Origin: an uncultured Collinsella sp.
GTDB taxonomy: Bacteria; Actinomycetota; Coriobacteriia; Coriobacteriales; Coriobacteriaceae
DNA: 64,000 nt
Assembly (NCBI GenBank): GCA_900540845.1
Contig: UQHS01000003.1
Coordinates: 72,543 to 136,542 of the forward strand
Direction: 5' to 3'
In this document: piece after piece, positions 17,357 to 26,049 of the stretch
Layout of the letters: each line of letters opens with the position of its first letter
How positions within the stretch are numbered: the first letter of the stretch is position 1
Position numbers and translations under genes: made by a program
Notes under the pieces: model-generated
The model's database searches: none
What the model saw: only the letters and a program-made list of their open reading frames with translations
Told to the model about the DNA's origin: nothing

Positions 17357-18463
17357 TCAGTACCTTTCAAGCAACTCATCAGCGTTTTCCAGCACGTACT
17401 CCCTCAAGAAAGGAACGGAGAACTCAACATAGCCGCGGACAGGGCTTTGGATCACCTCGCGCTGTATGAGCGAGCGCCGGAATGAGCTCGTGGCCTTCGG
17501 CTCCCTTCCCATCCTCTTAGCGACATCGGCGGTCGAGGCGCGCTCGCCCTCTCGGGCCATCGCGACGAGGTACTCCATGGCGCCCTTGGTGACCCTAGAG
17601 ATCGCAGGCTCGTGCACCACTTCGTGAAACCTCGACATGGCATTCTCTATGCCCAGACTCACGTCCTCATCGGACACCTCCATCGAGCATGTGCGATGCA
17701 GGTCCGCGAAGCGCCAGACATAATACCCGATCAGCTGAATCAGGTACGCGTAGCCCGCCGTCGCCTGCGCCATCGTCTCGAGCTGATCGTCCCTGAGAAT
17801 CAACCCCGAGGCGGCGAAGCCGTCCCTGAACGAAAGCCTCACTTCGATGAGGCTGATGAAATCGAGTTCCTCGCTTTGGGCGCGCCGCAGGAACGTCAGC
17901 GCCTTGCCGTTGATCAGATCCATGACTCCCATCGGGAGCCCTGCAAACACCAACGAGATGTTCTCCTTCTCCCTGATGAGGTGTTGCACCGAACCGGCGA
18001 TAAGCTGCATTGCCTCGAGCGGGGCATCTTGGACCTCGTCGATTGTGATGACCAGCCCCTTGTTCTTGCCGCAGCGGCGCTTCATCAGCGCTCGTAGATT
18101 CGGATGCTTGATTTTCATGACCGCTTCTCCGGACGCGATCGCGGCGCTGCCGGCCACGGAGAGCGAGTCGACCGACGAATCGGGGCTCAGTTCGTATATC
18201 AGGTCATCCAACATATTGATGCCCGCGGTGATGTTGACCACGCTCCAGCCGATTTCTTGAGCACGTGAGCCCAGATCGGTGAGCAGGACGGTCTTCCCCG
18301 ATCCTCTCGGCCCCGTCACCCTCATCAGGCGGGCCGGGGCGCCCACGCCGCCTTCGAGCGCCCCGACGAAATCCAGGACGACCTGATCTCGACCGATGAT
18401 GCGCGGGGGCTCGGCCCCGGCGCTGGGCTTAAACGGATTGAAGTACTTCTTTGAACGTGCCAT
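17357..18463 (-). CDS. ORC/Cdc6-like AAA ATPase with C-terminal winged helix
   Basis: A 368-residue ATP-binding protein of the AAA_16/ORC-like type. An N-terminal IIGRDQVVLDFV box precedes Walker A GPRGSGKTV (around residue 50) and Walker B LVITIDEVQDAP (around 140). The C-terminal 80 residues look like a winged helix (GAMEYLVAMAREG, ADVAKRMGREPKATSS), suited to DNA binding. Proteins of this build are common in actinobacterial accessory DNA and may act in plasmid or mobile-element maintenance or as toxin-like regulators. The ATG at 18463 has only a weak ribosome site (GGGTGA). It lies next to a broken ATPase-nuclease gene, both on the minus strand. Confidence 0.8.
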   Translation of the reverse strand: MARSKKYFNPFKPSAGAEPPRIIGRDQVVLDFVGALEGGVGAPARLMRVTGPRGSGKTVLLTDLGSRAQEIGWSVVNITAGINMLDDLIYELSPDSSVDSLSVAGSAAIASGEAVMKIKHPNLRALMKRRCGKNKGLVITIDEVQDAPLEAMQLIAGSVQHLIREKENISLVFAGLPMGVMDLINGKALTFLRRAQSEELDFISLIEVRLSFRDGFAASGLILRDDQLETMAQATAGYAYLIQLIGYYVWRFADLHRTCSMEVSDEDVSLGIENAMSRFHEVVHEPAISRVTKGAMEYLVAMAREGERASTADVAKRMGREPKATSSFRRSLIQREVIQSPVRGYVEFSVPFLREYVLENADELLERY

Positions 18464-18563
18464 TAGATATCACCCATCCAGTAATTTTCCTCAAATCGAT
18501 TATATCGCTCAAATCGACGAAATCGACCGAATCGCTCTAATCGTCAAGAGCCAGATCAAAACC

Positions 18564-20118
18564 CTACGCCCTGTCGCACACCGTCACGACACGTTTCCCA
18601 GAGTATGCGACGCCCCACCGGACACGCGCGCTCACCTGCGCCGGCAGCGAACCCTCGTCGCAGTGACGTTCCTCAATTTGCCTCAAGGCATCTTCGGCCA
18701 GGCCCTCCAAGTCGTCCGAACTCGCCCCCTGTGCATATTTGAGGTCGATGATGATCAGGGGGCGTTCGCCACTTGCGAACGACGACTCCACGGGCTCCAA
18801 GCGGATATCCGGCCGCCCCAAGCCATACTCACGATTGGATATCGGGTCCGCGTAGCCCCTCATGTTGAACAGCAGGCCCAGCAGCATATGACAACCGTTC
18901 TCACTCGTGAGGTCAAACGAGCTTGCCGCGCTCTCGGAGATGCGCAACAACTCCCCCGTCACAACGGAGAAATCGCACTCCACCAGGGCTTCATGTAGAC
19001 GCATCAAGCGCAAGCGGCCTCCCGCAACATTCAGGAACCGCTCGACGATCTCAACACGATACAGCCTAGCCACCTCAAGATTCGGATGCGAAGAGGGCGC
19101 AAAGACAGCGTGCGTTTGGCAGGTCGGTCTCGTCGGTCGTCAGGTAGCCGGAGAGGTAGAGCATGCTCCATACCGCATCGCCTTTGAGCCCCATTTCGGG
19201 GAACACGATTCCGAGGTCGAACGGTGCCCACACGACCCCATCCGGTTCAAGGAGCCCGTAGATTTCCTCCGTGGTGGACTCGTTGGCGCTTTTGATTAAA
19301 TCGCCAACAACGACGTTTCCGGAGGTGTTTCCCCAATACACATCAGCAGCGCAGTTCTGGTCGATAAAGTTCAACATGCTCCAGGGATTGTACACGTCCT
19401 CGTTTCCGAACCTGTATCCGTCATACCAACGCTTAGCGGTCTCAATGCTCTGCGAACACCGCATATAGGACAAAAGCGCAACGACCTCTTCCTCGGTGAA
19501 CCCAGGCCGCTCGTCGGAGATCGTCGTCAGCAGGGTCGAGACCTTCAGGTTATTCAGGTCGAAGAAGATGGACTCCTTGGAGATGCGCCACACGCCCGTG
19601 AGGTAGGCGAACGCCAGGACCTCGCCGCCGTCCTTGAGCGGGCCGGTGAGCAGGCGCTTGAGGAAGGTGACGACCTCGCGGTAATAGCCGCCGTCTGGGC
19701 GGAGTAGCTGGCCATGACGGAGCGTCGTACTCGTCGACGAACAGGACGACGGGGCGCCCGTGGTGGGCGCGCAGAAGGCGCGCGAGGTGGCTCAGATGGA
19801 TGACAGGGTACGCGGCGAAGTGCCCCCGGTAGGAGCCGCCGCCCATCTCCCAGACCTTGGTGCCCTCGAACAGCGCGGGGTCGGCCAGCCCGACGGGCGC
19901 CGCCTCGAAGAAGGCCTTCATCATGGCTATGCTGAGCGTCTTGCCGAAGCGGCGGGGTGGCAGAACAGGGTCGCGGTGTAGCCGGAGTCCAGGACGTCGG
20001 AAATGAGGGCGGCCTTGTCCACCAGGACCGACCCCACCGCGGCGCACCCGAAGCCGTCGTCGCCGACGGGCAGGCGCCTACGGCCCGTGCGGTCGATGAT
20101 TCACGCTCCGAGCGTCGT
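18564..20118 (-). pseudogene. Frameshifted AAA-ATPase-like / PD-(D/E)XK nuclease protein
   Basis: One ancestral gene is spread over three frames. From its 5' end the pieces read VLVDKAALISDVL (near 20000), then RRFGKTLSIAMMKAFFEA and VVLFVDEYDAP (19970 to 19725), then YYREVVTFLKRLL, WRISKESIFFDLNNLKV and GYRFGNEDVYNPWSM (19720 to 19075), and finally NLEVARLYRVEIVERF and YGLGRPDIRLEP with LIIIDLKYA (19090 to 18564). These match the AAA-ATPase-like plus C-terminal DUF1703 nuclease architecture common in gut bacteria. Shifts are needed near 19960, 19715 and 19090. The start is not clear (about 20118). Several independent shifts argue for a true pseudogene, though assembly error is possible. Confidence 0.82.
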
Positions 20119-20226
20119 CCATATGCCGTTGCCCTGTTCCTGCAGCTAGATAGCCATACCGGCACCGCCCTTCCGTTCCTCACCCCATGGTACCATTCGC
20201 CATCGCGAGCTTTGGGAATTTGTGCC

Positions 20227-20322
20227 ATCTGCCAGCGCGCCGTCTGGATCGAAAAGGGCGACCTGCGCATGGATGGCCCCGTAGACGAGGTATGCAAGGC
20301 GTACCGCGCTCAGTTTGCTTAG
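20227..20322 (+). pseudogene. 3' remnant of a second polysaccharide-exporter ATPase gene
   Basis: Thirty-one codons plus stop read ICQRAVWIEKGDLRMDGPVD followed by EVCKAYRAQFA, nearly the same as the last residues of the ATPase at 2319-3074 (KVCRAYREQFN there), while many third codon positions differ. Only the C-terminal tail exists; upstream of 20227 the match ends. It is therefore a diverged paralogue scrap, probably left when the island to the left was inserted or a second exporter locus was deleted. Confidence 0.85.
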
Positions 20323-20356
20323 GTCGCACAAACAGGCTCAACCAAGCAATTGTCGG

Positions 20357-22492
20357 CTACGCCTTTTCTGCAAAACGCGCATATTGGATTGCCCGCTTAA
20401 GATCGAGCACCTCGCTCCAAGGAGTCTCCGCCTCAAGGGCATACATCTGCCCATCGGCCGCCAAATACCCCGCAAGGCTCAGGGCAGGGATGTCCCGACT
20501 GAGCATATAGTCCGCCTTCTGCCTATCCGTGAGCGGCGCCCCAATCCTGTATAGCACGCTGGCAGCAAGCTGAGACGAACTCGTCGCGCTAGCTTCTTCT
20601 GCCGGAAAACCAGCGACCTCGTAATTCGACCAGACCACATACGTCGTCTGGTGCTTCTTCTGCTCAAGAGAGACTGGATCCAAACCCGTCTCAATCGCCC
20701 CATACAGAGATTCGTCCATCCCCGGCTGATGGTCTCCGAAAAACACCAAGACAACAGGCCGGTCCAGCGCTTGTAAGCGCTCGATGAAATACGCCAAATC
20801 GCTGTCCGAGCGCTCAATACAGGCGAGATACACACCGAGCGACGTTGCCACCTCGGGACTCACGCCCGGAATATCCAACTGGACGACATCCTCCGCCGGA
20901 GCGCTGTCCGCATCGTAGCCACCGTGATTTTGCATGGTGACATCGAAGATAAACTGAGGCGCATCGTTCCGTTCGAGGAGCTCGATAATCTTGTCATATG
21001 TCGCCGCGTCGGTGACTCCCGCATGGTAAACCGGCGCGCCCTCGAAATCCGATATCGACAAGAACTCGTCGAACCCAAGCTGCTTGTACGCGGTGGACCT
21101 CTTCCAGTTCACTGGGTCTTGCGGATGCATAGCTGCGGAAACGTACCCAAGCTCCTCAAACTGCTTAACGAGACTATCCACCTCGCTCAAGTCATACAGC
21201 TGATAGGCGTACTTGCCCGTACCCATAAACGCCATCGAATTGCCCGTGAGGAATTCGAACTCACTGTTTGCCGTGCCGCCGCCGCAAACTGAGACCATCA
21301 AGGGCCCACGCTGAATAACGCCTGCAAGAGAATTGTATTGACGCGGCCCCTCGTAGCCTGCGTTGCGAATTCCGTCGAACACAGACATATCGGCAAACGT
21401 CTCATTCATGATGCCGATCACAGCGGGCTTCAATTCATTGAATTGCTCCTCGGCCGCCTTTCGCTCTGGAGCCACGCCCACCGTCTCATCGAATTCCCGA
21501 ACTAAGTCCTTGATGAGAGTTTCCGTTTGCCCCCTGTCGTATTCCTCGGGTTCGGGTATTTCGAGGTCTTGGGCAATCTCGATGAAGGTGGGCACGAAGC
21601 CCAAGGCCTGGTACGTATTGATGGGCATCCAGCGATCGTACCCGACGCCGATCCTCTCCTCGAGCTTCGCACCGTTGAAGAACGTCGCCAAGCCAGCGAC
21701 GAGGGCAACACCTACAAAAAGGCTCACAAACGCCAAGCCAACGCGCACCTTGCGGGACTCATGGCGAGCGCCCGGCCGAACGAAGGACAGCGCGCACAGC
21801 GATATCGCCGTCGTGCACAGAACCTTAATCATGTTAGACGTCAAGACATAGTCATAGCCCGCCGCGATGGCACCTGCGGTCTTGAGCGAAAGCAAATCCA
21901 TGGGCATGATGGGCACACCCTTGAACAGGATAACGAAATACTGGGCGATTCCGAATCCCGCGGCGCACGCGGGAACGATGGAGACGAGGCCTCCAGAACG
22001 TTGGCCAATAAAGTAGAGGGCAGCACTCAAAGCGAAGAACAAGCTGGCAGTCAATCCGAAATACTGCAGCTGGATGCCACCAATCGACTCCATCCAGGCG
22101 TAATCGACCATCCAAGCGCTCGCAATGGAAACAGCGGACAGCGTCGCGAACGCGATAAGGGACCTGATGGCAGTCGACAGCCTACGTGACAGACGAGTCA
22201 AACTGGCATTGAAACGCGAGCGGACAAGAACGGATGCGCCGCACAAGAAGAGCACAAGAGAATATGCCCCAATCTCAAACTTGCCGACATCGGCCTCCAA
22301 TCCGCCGCCCGCCGCGAATGCGGCGACAAGCAAAAGCAAGCCGGCATGGGGAAGCGCCCACATAAGGTCGCCAGTTGATAACCCCCCCCCATTTTCATAA
22401 CGGGTGATCCACATGCGCCAAACGAGCAGAGCGACAAGGGCCAAAGCAGCAAGAGCGGGCATAAATGCCAGCCAATGAGAAGTTCCAGTCAT
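20357..22492 (-). CDS. LTA-synthase-family sulfatase-fold membrane protein
   Basis: A 711-residue membrane enzyme of the LtaS/MdoB group, which transfers phosphoglycerol or similar groups outside the cell. The first 270 residues carry about seven hydrophobic helices. The extracellular sulfatase-like domain shows GIMNETFADMS (catalytic threonine and metal ligands, near residue 345), FLTGNSMAF, TMQNHGGYD and VLVFFGDHQPGM (metal-binding Asp-His). It probably modifies the exported surface polymer or makes a teichoic-acid-like chain. The ATG at 22492 has no strong ribosome site. It ends 35 bases from the exporter-ATPase scrap, supporting the idea that this was once part of a larger polysaccharide locus. 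Confidence 0.9.
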   Translation of the reverse strand: MTGTSHWLAFMPALAALALVALLVWRMWITRYENGGGLSTGDLMWALPHAGLLLLVAAFAAGGGLEADVGKFEIGAYSLVLFLCGASVLVRSRFNASLTRLSRRLSTAIRSLIAFATLSAVSIASAWMVDYAWMESIGGIQLQYFGLTASLFFALSAALYFIGQRSGGLVSIVPACAAGFGIAQYFVILFKGVPIMPMDLLSLKTAGAIAAGYDYVLTSNMIKVLCTTAISLCALSFVRPGARHESRKVRVGLAFVSLFVGVALVAGLATFFNGAKLEERIGVGYDRWMPINTYQALGFVPTFIEIAQDLEIPEPEEYDRGQTETLIKDLVREFDETVGVAPERKAAEEQFNELKPAVIGIMNETFADMSVFDGIRNAGYEGPRQYNSLAGVIQRGPLMVSVCGGGTANSEFEFLTGNSMAFMGTGKYAYQLYDLSEVDSLVKQFEELGYVSAAMHPQDPVNWKRSTAYKQLGFDEFLSISDFEGAPVYHAGVTDAATYDKIIELLERNDAPQFIFDVTMQNHGGYDADSAPAEDVVQLDIPGVSPEVATSLGVYLACIERSDSDLAYFIERLQALDRPVVLVFFGDHQPGMDESLYGAIETGLDPVSLEQKKHQTTYVVWSNYEVAGFPAEEASATSSSQLAASVLYRIGAPLTDRQKADYMLSRDIPALSLAGYLAADGQMYALEAETPWSEVLDLKRAIQYARFAEKA

Positions 22493-22985
22493 CGGGCGGA
22501 TCCATTCGTACTGAATATTGCGCTTAAACTATAGTGCTTTACCCCTGACAAACTTTCAATAATCCAGCTCGCCAAAACTCAAAGTCCCAAACCGGCGGAC
22601 AAATCCACTCTTGCCCCATCAGTTTTGAAACTGCAAATTTTGGGGGTAGTTTTCGGCCTATTTTCTCTATCGGCGCGAGCACCGCCATAAAAACCGCAGG
22701 TCGCACCCGAGTACTATTCGTGGCAACTCATCTCCGGCCTCAAAACCTCCCCCAAAATTTGCACTTTCATTCGTTGAAATCGCAGTGCACAGTGCACTCT
22801 GCATTTTTTCCAAACAAATTGGCGGACGCGATGCATACGCGCATTCAGAGAAGCAGGGAACTCAAGGTAAGCGGTAAGACAGAAGTTCAATAGCACGAGA
22901 TTTCAACATCCCGCCGAGCGCTGCAATCAGCTAAGCAAGCAACTCGCAACGAGCCTCGAGTTCAAACGAAGCACCCCCATCAGAT
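22493..22985. other. Gap of about 490 bases with palindromic elements
   Basis: No convincing gene. It contains the inverted repeat listed at 22626-22769 and, at 22784-22798, a 15-base palindrome AGTGCACAGTGCACT. A 60-codon minus-strand frame at 22714-22896 is not credited because it lies largely over the repeat and shows no family pattern. Confidence 0.55.
22626..22769. repeat. Inverted repeat element with perfect 14-base core arms
   Basis: GCAAATTTTGGGGG at 22633-22646 is exactly complementary to 22749-22762; similarity extends imperfectly outward over about 30 bases on each side (a GAAA-type flank and a GTTTT-GGCC flank). The arms are about 100 bases apart. The arrangement fits a miniature mobile element or an intergenic repeat of this lineage. 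Confidence 0.65.
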
Positions 22986-23429
22986 TTACAGCCGGATCTC
23001 CGGCACCCGCGCGAGCTCGGCCAGGGCAACGCCATCGACATAGGTGTCAATCGTCTCTTCGAGCCCAGTCCAAAACTTCACGGTGGAGCACAGGTCGCTC
23101 CTGCCGCACGTCCCGTCGAGGCCCTCGCACGCCACAGTAGAACGCTCCCCTTCCGCGGCACGCAGGATGTCGCCCGCGCTGATCTCGCGCATGGGCTTGG
23201 CAAGCACATACCCGCCGCCCTTGCCACGCACGCTTCGCAGCAAGCCAGCATTCATAAGGGGCCTCACCAGCTGCTCAAGATACTTGAGAGAAATGCCCTC
23301 GCACTCCGCGACCTCGCGCAGCGAGACCCTGACGCTCTGGACTCCTCCATCCCCAACAGGATCCCCGCCGATAGCGGCGATGTAAATCATGAGCTTCAGC
23401 GCATAGCGCCCCTTGGACGTGATGAGCAT
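22986..23429 (-). CDS. Rrf2-family Fe-S-sensing transcriptional regulator
   Basis: A 147-residue Rrf2 regulator. The winged-helix start MLITSKGRYALKLMIYIA and the recognition region LREVAECEGISLKYLEQL are characteristic, and a C-terminal three-cysteine set (ACEGLDGTCGRSDLCS) resembles the cluster ligands of IscR/SufR. It would sense Fe-S status and regulate the divergently placed suf operon. The frame is open 20 codons further upstream, but the ATG at 23429 fits the family N-terminus and has a GGGGG-type ribosome site. A candidate operator lies at 23509-23525 in the shared intergenic region. The polarity of control (repression or activation) is not visible. Confidence 0.9.
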   Translation of the reverse strand: MLITSKGRYALKLMIYIAAIGGDPVGDGGVQSVRVSLREVAECEGISLKYLEQLVRPLMNAGLLRSVRGKGGGYVLAKPMREISAGDILRAAEGERSTVACEGLDGTCGRSDLCSTVKFWTGLEETIDTYVDGVALAELARVPEIRL

Positions 23430-23508
23430 GGCACAACCCCCAGCAACTTCATCCGTAGCATTTTGCAAAGCCACGCGAAGCGCAAACACAATCTATTGCA
23501 AATCGGCT

Positions 23509-23525
23509 ATTATCGTATCGTTAAT
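23509..23525. promoter_or_regulatory. Candidate Rrf2 operator, imperfect 17-base palindrome
   Basis: ATTATCGTATCGTTAAT matches its own complement at 12 of 17 positions and lies between the Rrf2 gene and sufC, in the most AT-rich part of the gap. Assignment to the Rrf2 protein is inference from position. Confidence 0.35.
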
Positions 23526-23712
23526 CCGAGTGAACTTCTAGAGTTTAACGCGGAACGCCACGACCTACGCGGTAGATGCGCATAGCTCGGCGGCTCTCAA
23601 ACGGTCCTGCAGCGGCCCGCGGCTCACGCGCCCCACCGCTGCTCAACCGCCCCGCGAGCCGCCACGTCGCCCGCGCCAGTCCACACGCGCCCGCCTCTCG
23701 AAAGGATTTGAT

Positions 23713-24624
23713 ATGAGCGCAACACCTTTGCTCAACATCGCCGGCCTCACCGCCTCGGTGGACGAAAAGACCATCCTGCACGGCATCGACCTTACCGTCG
23801 CCGCCGGCGAGACCCACGTCCTCATGGGCCCCAACGGCGCAGGTAAATCCACCATGGGTCACGTCATCATGGGTGACCCGGTCTACACCGTCAACCAGGG
23901 CACCATCACCTTCGACGGCGCCGACATCACCGACCTCTCCCCCGACAAGCGCTCCCGCGCGGGCCTGTTCCTCTCCTTCCAGGCACCCGTCGAGATTCCC
24001 GGCATGCCGCTGTCCAGCTTCCTGCGCGCGCAAATCGCCGGCCGCCCCGGCCTGGAGATGAAGGGCAAGGAGTTCCGCCGTCGCGTGAAGGAGCTCGCCG
24101 CAGAGCTCAACATGGACACCGCCTATCTCAACCGCGAGCTCGGCGTCGGCTTCTCCGGCGGCGAGAAGAAAAAGGTCGAGATGCTCCAGCTGCTGCTGCT
24201 CCAGCCCAAGCTCGCCATCCTCGATGAGACCGACTCCGGCCTCGACGTCGACGCCCTCGGCGTCGTGTCGCGTGGCATGGACGCCTACCGTCGCTCCACC
24301 GACGGCTCGCTCGTCATCATCACTCACAACACGCGCATCCTCGAGCACCTCAAGGTCGACCGCGTCCACGTGATGGTCAACGGCCGCATCGTGCGCGAAG
24401 ACGACGCCTCCCTCATCCCCTGGATCGACGCGAACGGCTTCGACTCCTTCGAGCGCGAGGCCGCCGAGCAGCTCGCCGAGCAGGCTGAGGCTTCCGCAAG
24501 CGCCGAGCCCGTCGTCGACCCCGTTCGCGCGGCGGCGGCAAACCTCGGCGCCGGCATGGTGCAGTCCCTGCGCGCCACACTCGACGCGGACGGCCCCACC
24601 TGCGGCTCCACGAACGCTCAGTAG
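23713..24624 (+). CDS. sufC: SufC, Fe-S assembly ATPase
   Basis: ATPase of the SufBCD scaffold, which builds Fe-S clusters in the cytoplasm. Motifs are Walker A GPNGAGKST (near residue 38), signature VGFSGGEKKK, and Walker B LAILDETDSGLDVDAL, the last almost invariant in SufC. At 303 residues it is about 50 longer than usual; the extra C-terminal part (after about residue 250) is alanine-rich and ends CGSTNAQ. The ATG at 23713 has AAGGA 7 bases upstream. It is the first gene of sufCBDSU, with 12 bases to sufB, opposite the Rrf2 regulator. Confidence 0.97.
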   Translation: MSATPLLNIAGLTASVDEKTILHGIDLTVAAGETHVLMGPNGAGKSTMGHVIMGDPVYTVNQGTITFDGADITDLSPDKRSRAGLFLSFQAPVEIPGMPLSSFLRAQIAGRPGLEMKGKEFRRRVKELAAELNMDTAYLNRELGVGFSGGEKKKVEMLQLLLLQPKLAILDETDSGLDVDALGVVSRGMDAYRRSTDGSLVIITHNTRILEHLKVDRVHVMVNGRIVREDDASLIPWIDANGFDSFEREAAEQLAEQAEASASAEPVVDPVRAAAANLGAGMVQSLRATLDADGPTCGSTNAQ

Positions 24625-24636
24625 GAGGCCCCGCTC

Positions 24637-26049
24637 ATGGCAAAGAACCGCACCGAGGTCGCGGACATCGACCGCAGCCTCTACGACTTCTCATACGGCG
24701 AGGAGGGCTTCGAGCGCCTCGATGCCGGCCTCACGCCCGACATCGTGCGTGAGATCTCCGAGCGCAAAGACGAGCCCGCGTGGATGCTCGAGCGTCGCCT
24801 CAAGTCCCTCGAGATCTACCACAGCATGCCCAACCCCACCTGGGGTCCGGGCATCGAGGGCCTCGACATGGACCACATCGTCACCTACGTCAAACCCAAC
24901 ACCGACCAAAAGGCCGACTGGGACTCCGTCCCCGACGACATCAAGAACACCTTCGAGCGCCTGGGCATCCCCGAGGCCGAGCGCAGCTATCTCGCCGGCG
25001 TGGGCGCGCAGTACGACTCCGAGCTCGTCTACCACAACATGCAAGACACCGCATCCAAGATGGGCATCGTCTACTCCGGCATCGAGGAGGCGCTGCACGA
25101 GCCCAAGTGGGAAGCCATCATCCGCGAGAAGTTCATGACGCTCATCCCGCCGACGGACCACAAATTCGCCGCCCTGCACGGCGCCGTGTGGTCGGGAGGC
25201 TCATTCGTCTACGTGCCTGCGGGCGTCAAGCTCGACTTCCCGCTGCAGAGCTACTTCCGCCTCAACGCCGCGGGCGCCGGCCAGTTCGAGCACACGCTCA
25301 TCATCGTGGAGGACGACGCCAACCTGCACTTCATCGAGGGCTGCTCGGCCCCCAAGTACAACGTGGCGAACCTCCACGCGGGCGCCGTCGAGCTCTTTGT
25401 GGGCAAGCGCGCCCACCTGCGCTATTCGACCATCGAGAACTGGTCGAAGAACATGTACAACCTCAACACCAAACGCGCGCGCTGCGAGGAGGAGGGCGAG
25501 ATCGAGTGGATCTCCGGCTCCTTCGGCAGCCACGTGGGCTACCTGTACCCCATGAGCGTGCTCGCCGGCCGCAAGAGCCGCTCGAGCTTCACCGGCATCA
25601 CCTTCGCGGGCGCAGGGCAAAACCTCGACACCGGCTGCAAGGTCGTGCTCGGCGCGCCCGACACCACCGCGACCGTCGAGACCAAGTCCATCTCCAAGGG
25701 CGGCGGCATCTCCACGTTCCGCAGCTCCATTGTGGCCACGCCTGCGGCCGAGGGCTCCGCGGCAAGCGTGTCGTGCCAGTCGCTCATGCTCGACGACATC
25801 TCCCGTTCCGATACCATCCCCGCGATGGACATCCGGGCAAAGAACGTCGACATCGGGCACGAGGCCACGATCGGGCGCATCGGCGACGACAAGGTGTTCT
25901 ACCTCATGAGCCGCGGAATCTCCGAGGAGGAGGCCCGCACCATGATCGTGAACGGCTTCGCCAACCCCGTTTCGAAGGAGCTCCCGCTCGAGTACGCGGT
26001 CGAGATGAACAACCTGATCAAGCTCGAGATGGAAGGGGCAATCGGCTAA
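24637..26049 (+). CDS. sufB: SufB, Fe-S scaffold subunit
   Basis: A 470-residue SufB, the main scaffold on which the cluster is assembled together with SufC and SufD. Characteristic stretches are DHKFAALHGAVWSGGSFVYV, HFIEGCSAPKY, a long beta-helix core and RNxDIGHEATIGRI-like sequence (AKNVDIGHEATIGRIGDDK) near residue 400. The length is typical. Its stop codon overlaps the sufD start (TAATG), pointing to translational coupling and stoichiometric production of the SufBD pair. The ATG at 24637 is preceded by AGGAGG within the short gap after sufC. Nothing unusual was noted apart from strong GC-rich codon use. Confidence 0.97.
   Translation: MAKNRTEVADIDRSLYDFSYGEEGFERLDAGLTPDIVREISERKDEPAWMLERRLKSLEIYHSMPNPTWGPGIEGLDMDHIVTYVKPNTDQKADWDSVPDDIKNTFERLGIPEAERSYLAGVGAQYDSELVYHNMQDTASKMGIVYSGIEEALHEPKWEAIIREKFMTLIPPTDHKFAALHGAVWSGGSFVYVPAGVKLDFPLQSYFRLNAAGAGQFEHTLIIVEDDANLHFIEGCSAPKYNVANLHAGAVELFVGKRAHLRYSTIENWSKNMYNLNTKRARCEEEGEIEWISGSFGSHVGYLYPMSVLAGRKSRSSFTGITFAGAGQNLDTGCKVVLGAPDTTATVETKSISKGGGISTFRSSIVATPAAEGSAASVSCQSLMLDDISRSDTIPAMDIRAKNVDIGHEATIGRIGDDKVFYLMSRGISEEEARTMIVNGFANPVSKELPLEYAVEMNNLIKLEMEGAIG

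Noticed and set aside
22714..22896. 60-codon minus-strand frame in the intergenic repeat
   Set aside because: It overlaps an inverted-repeat element, has no ribosome site and no protein-family pattern.
24780..26048. Extension of the sufD frame upstream through sufB
   Set aside because: This part overlaps sufB in another frame and reads as basic low-complexity sequence. SufD starts at the TAATG junction at 26049.
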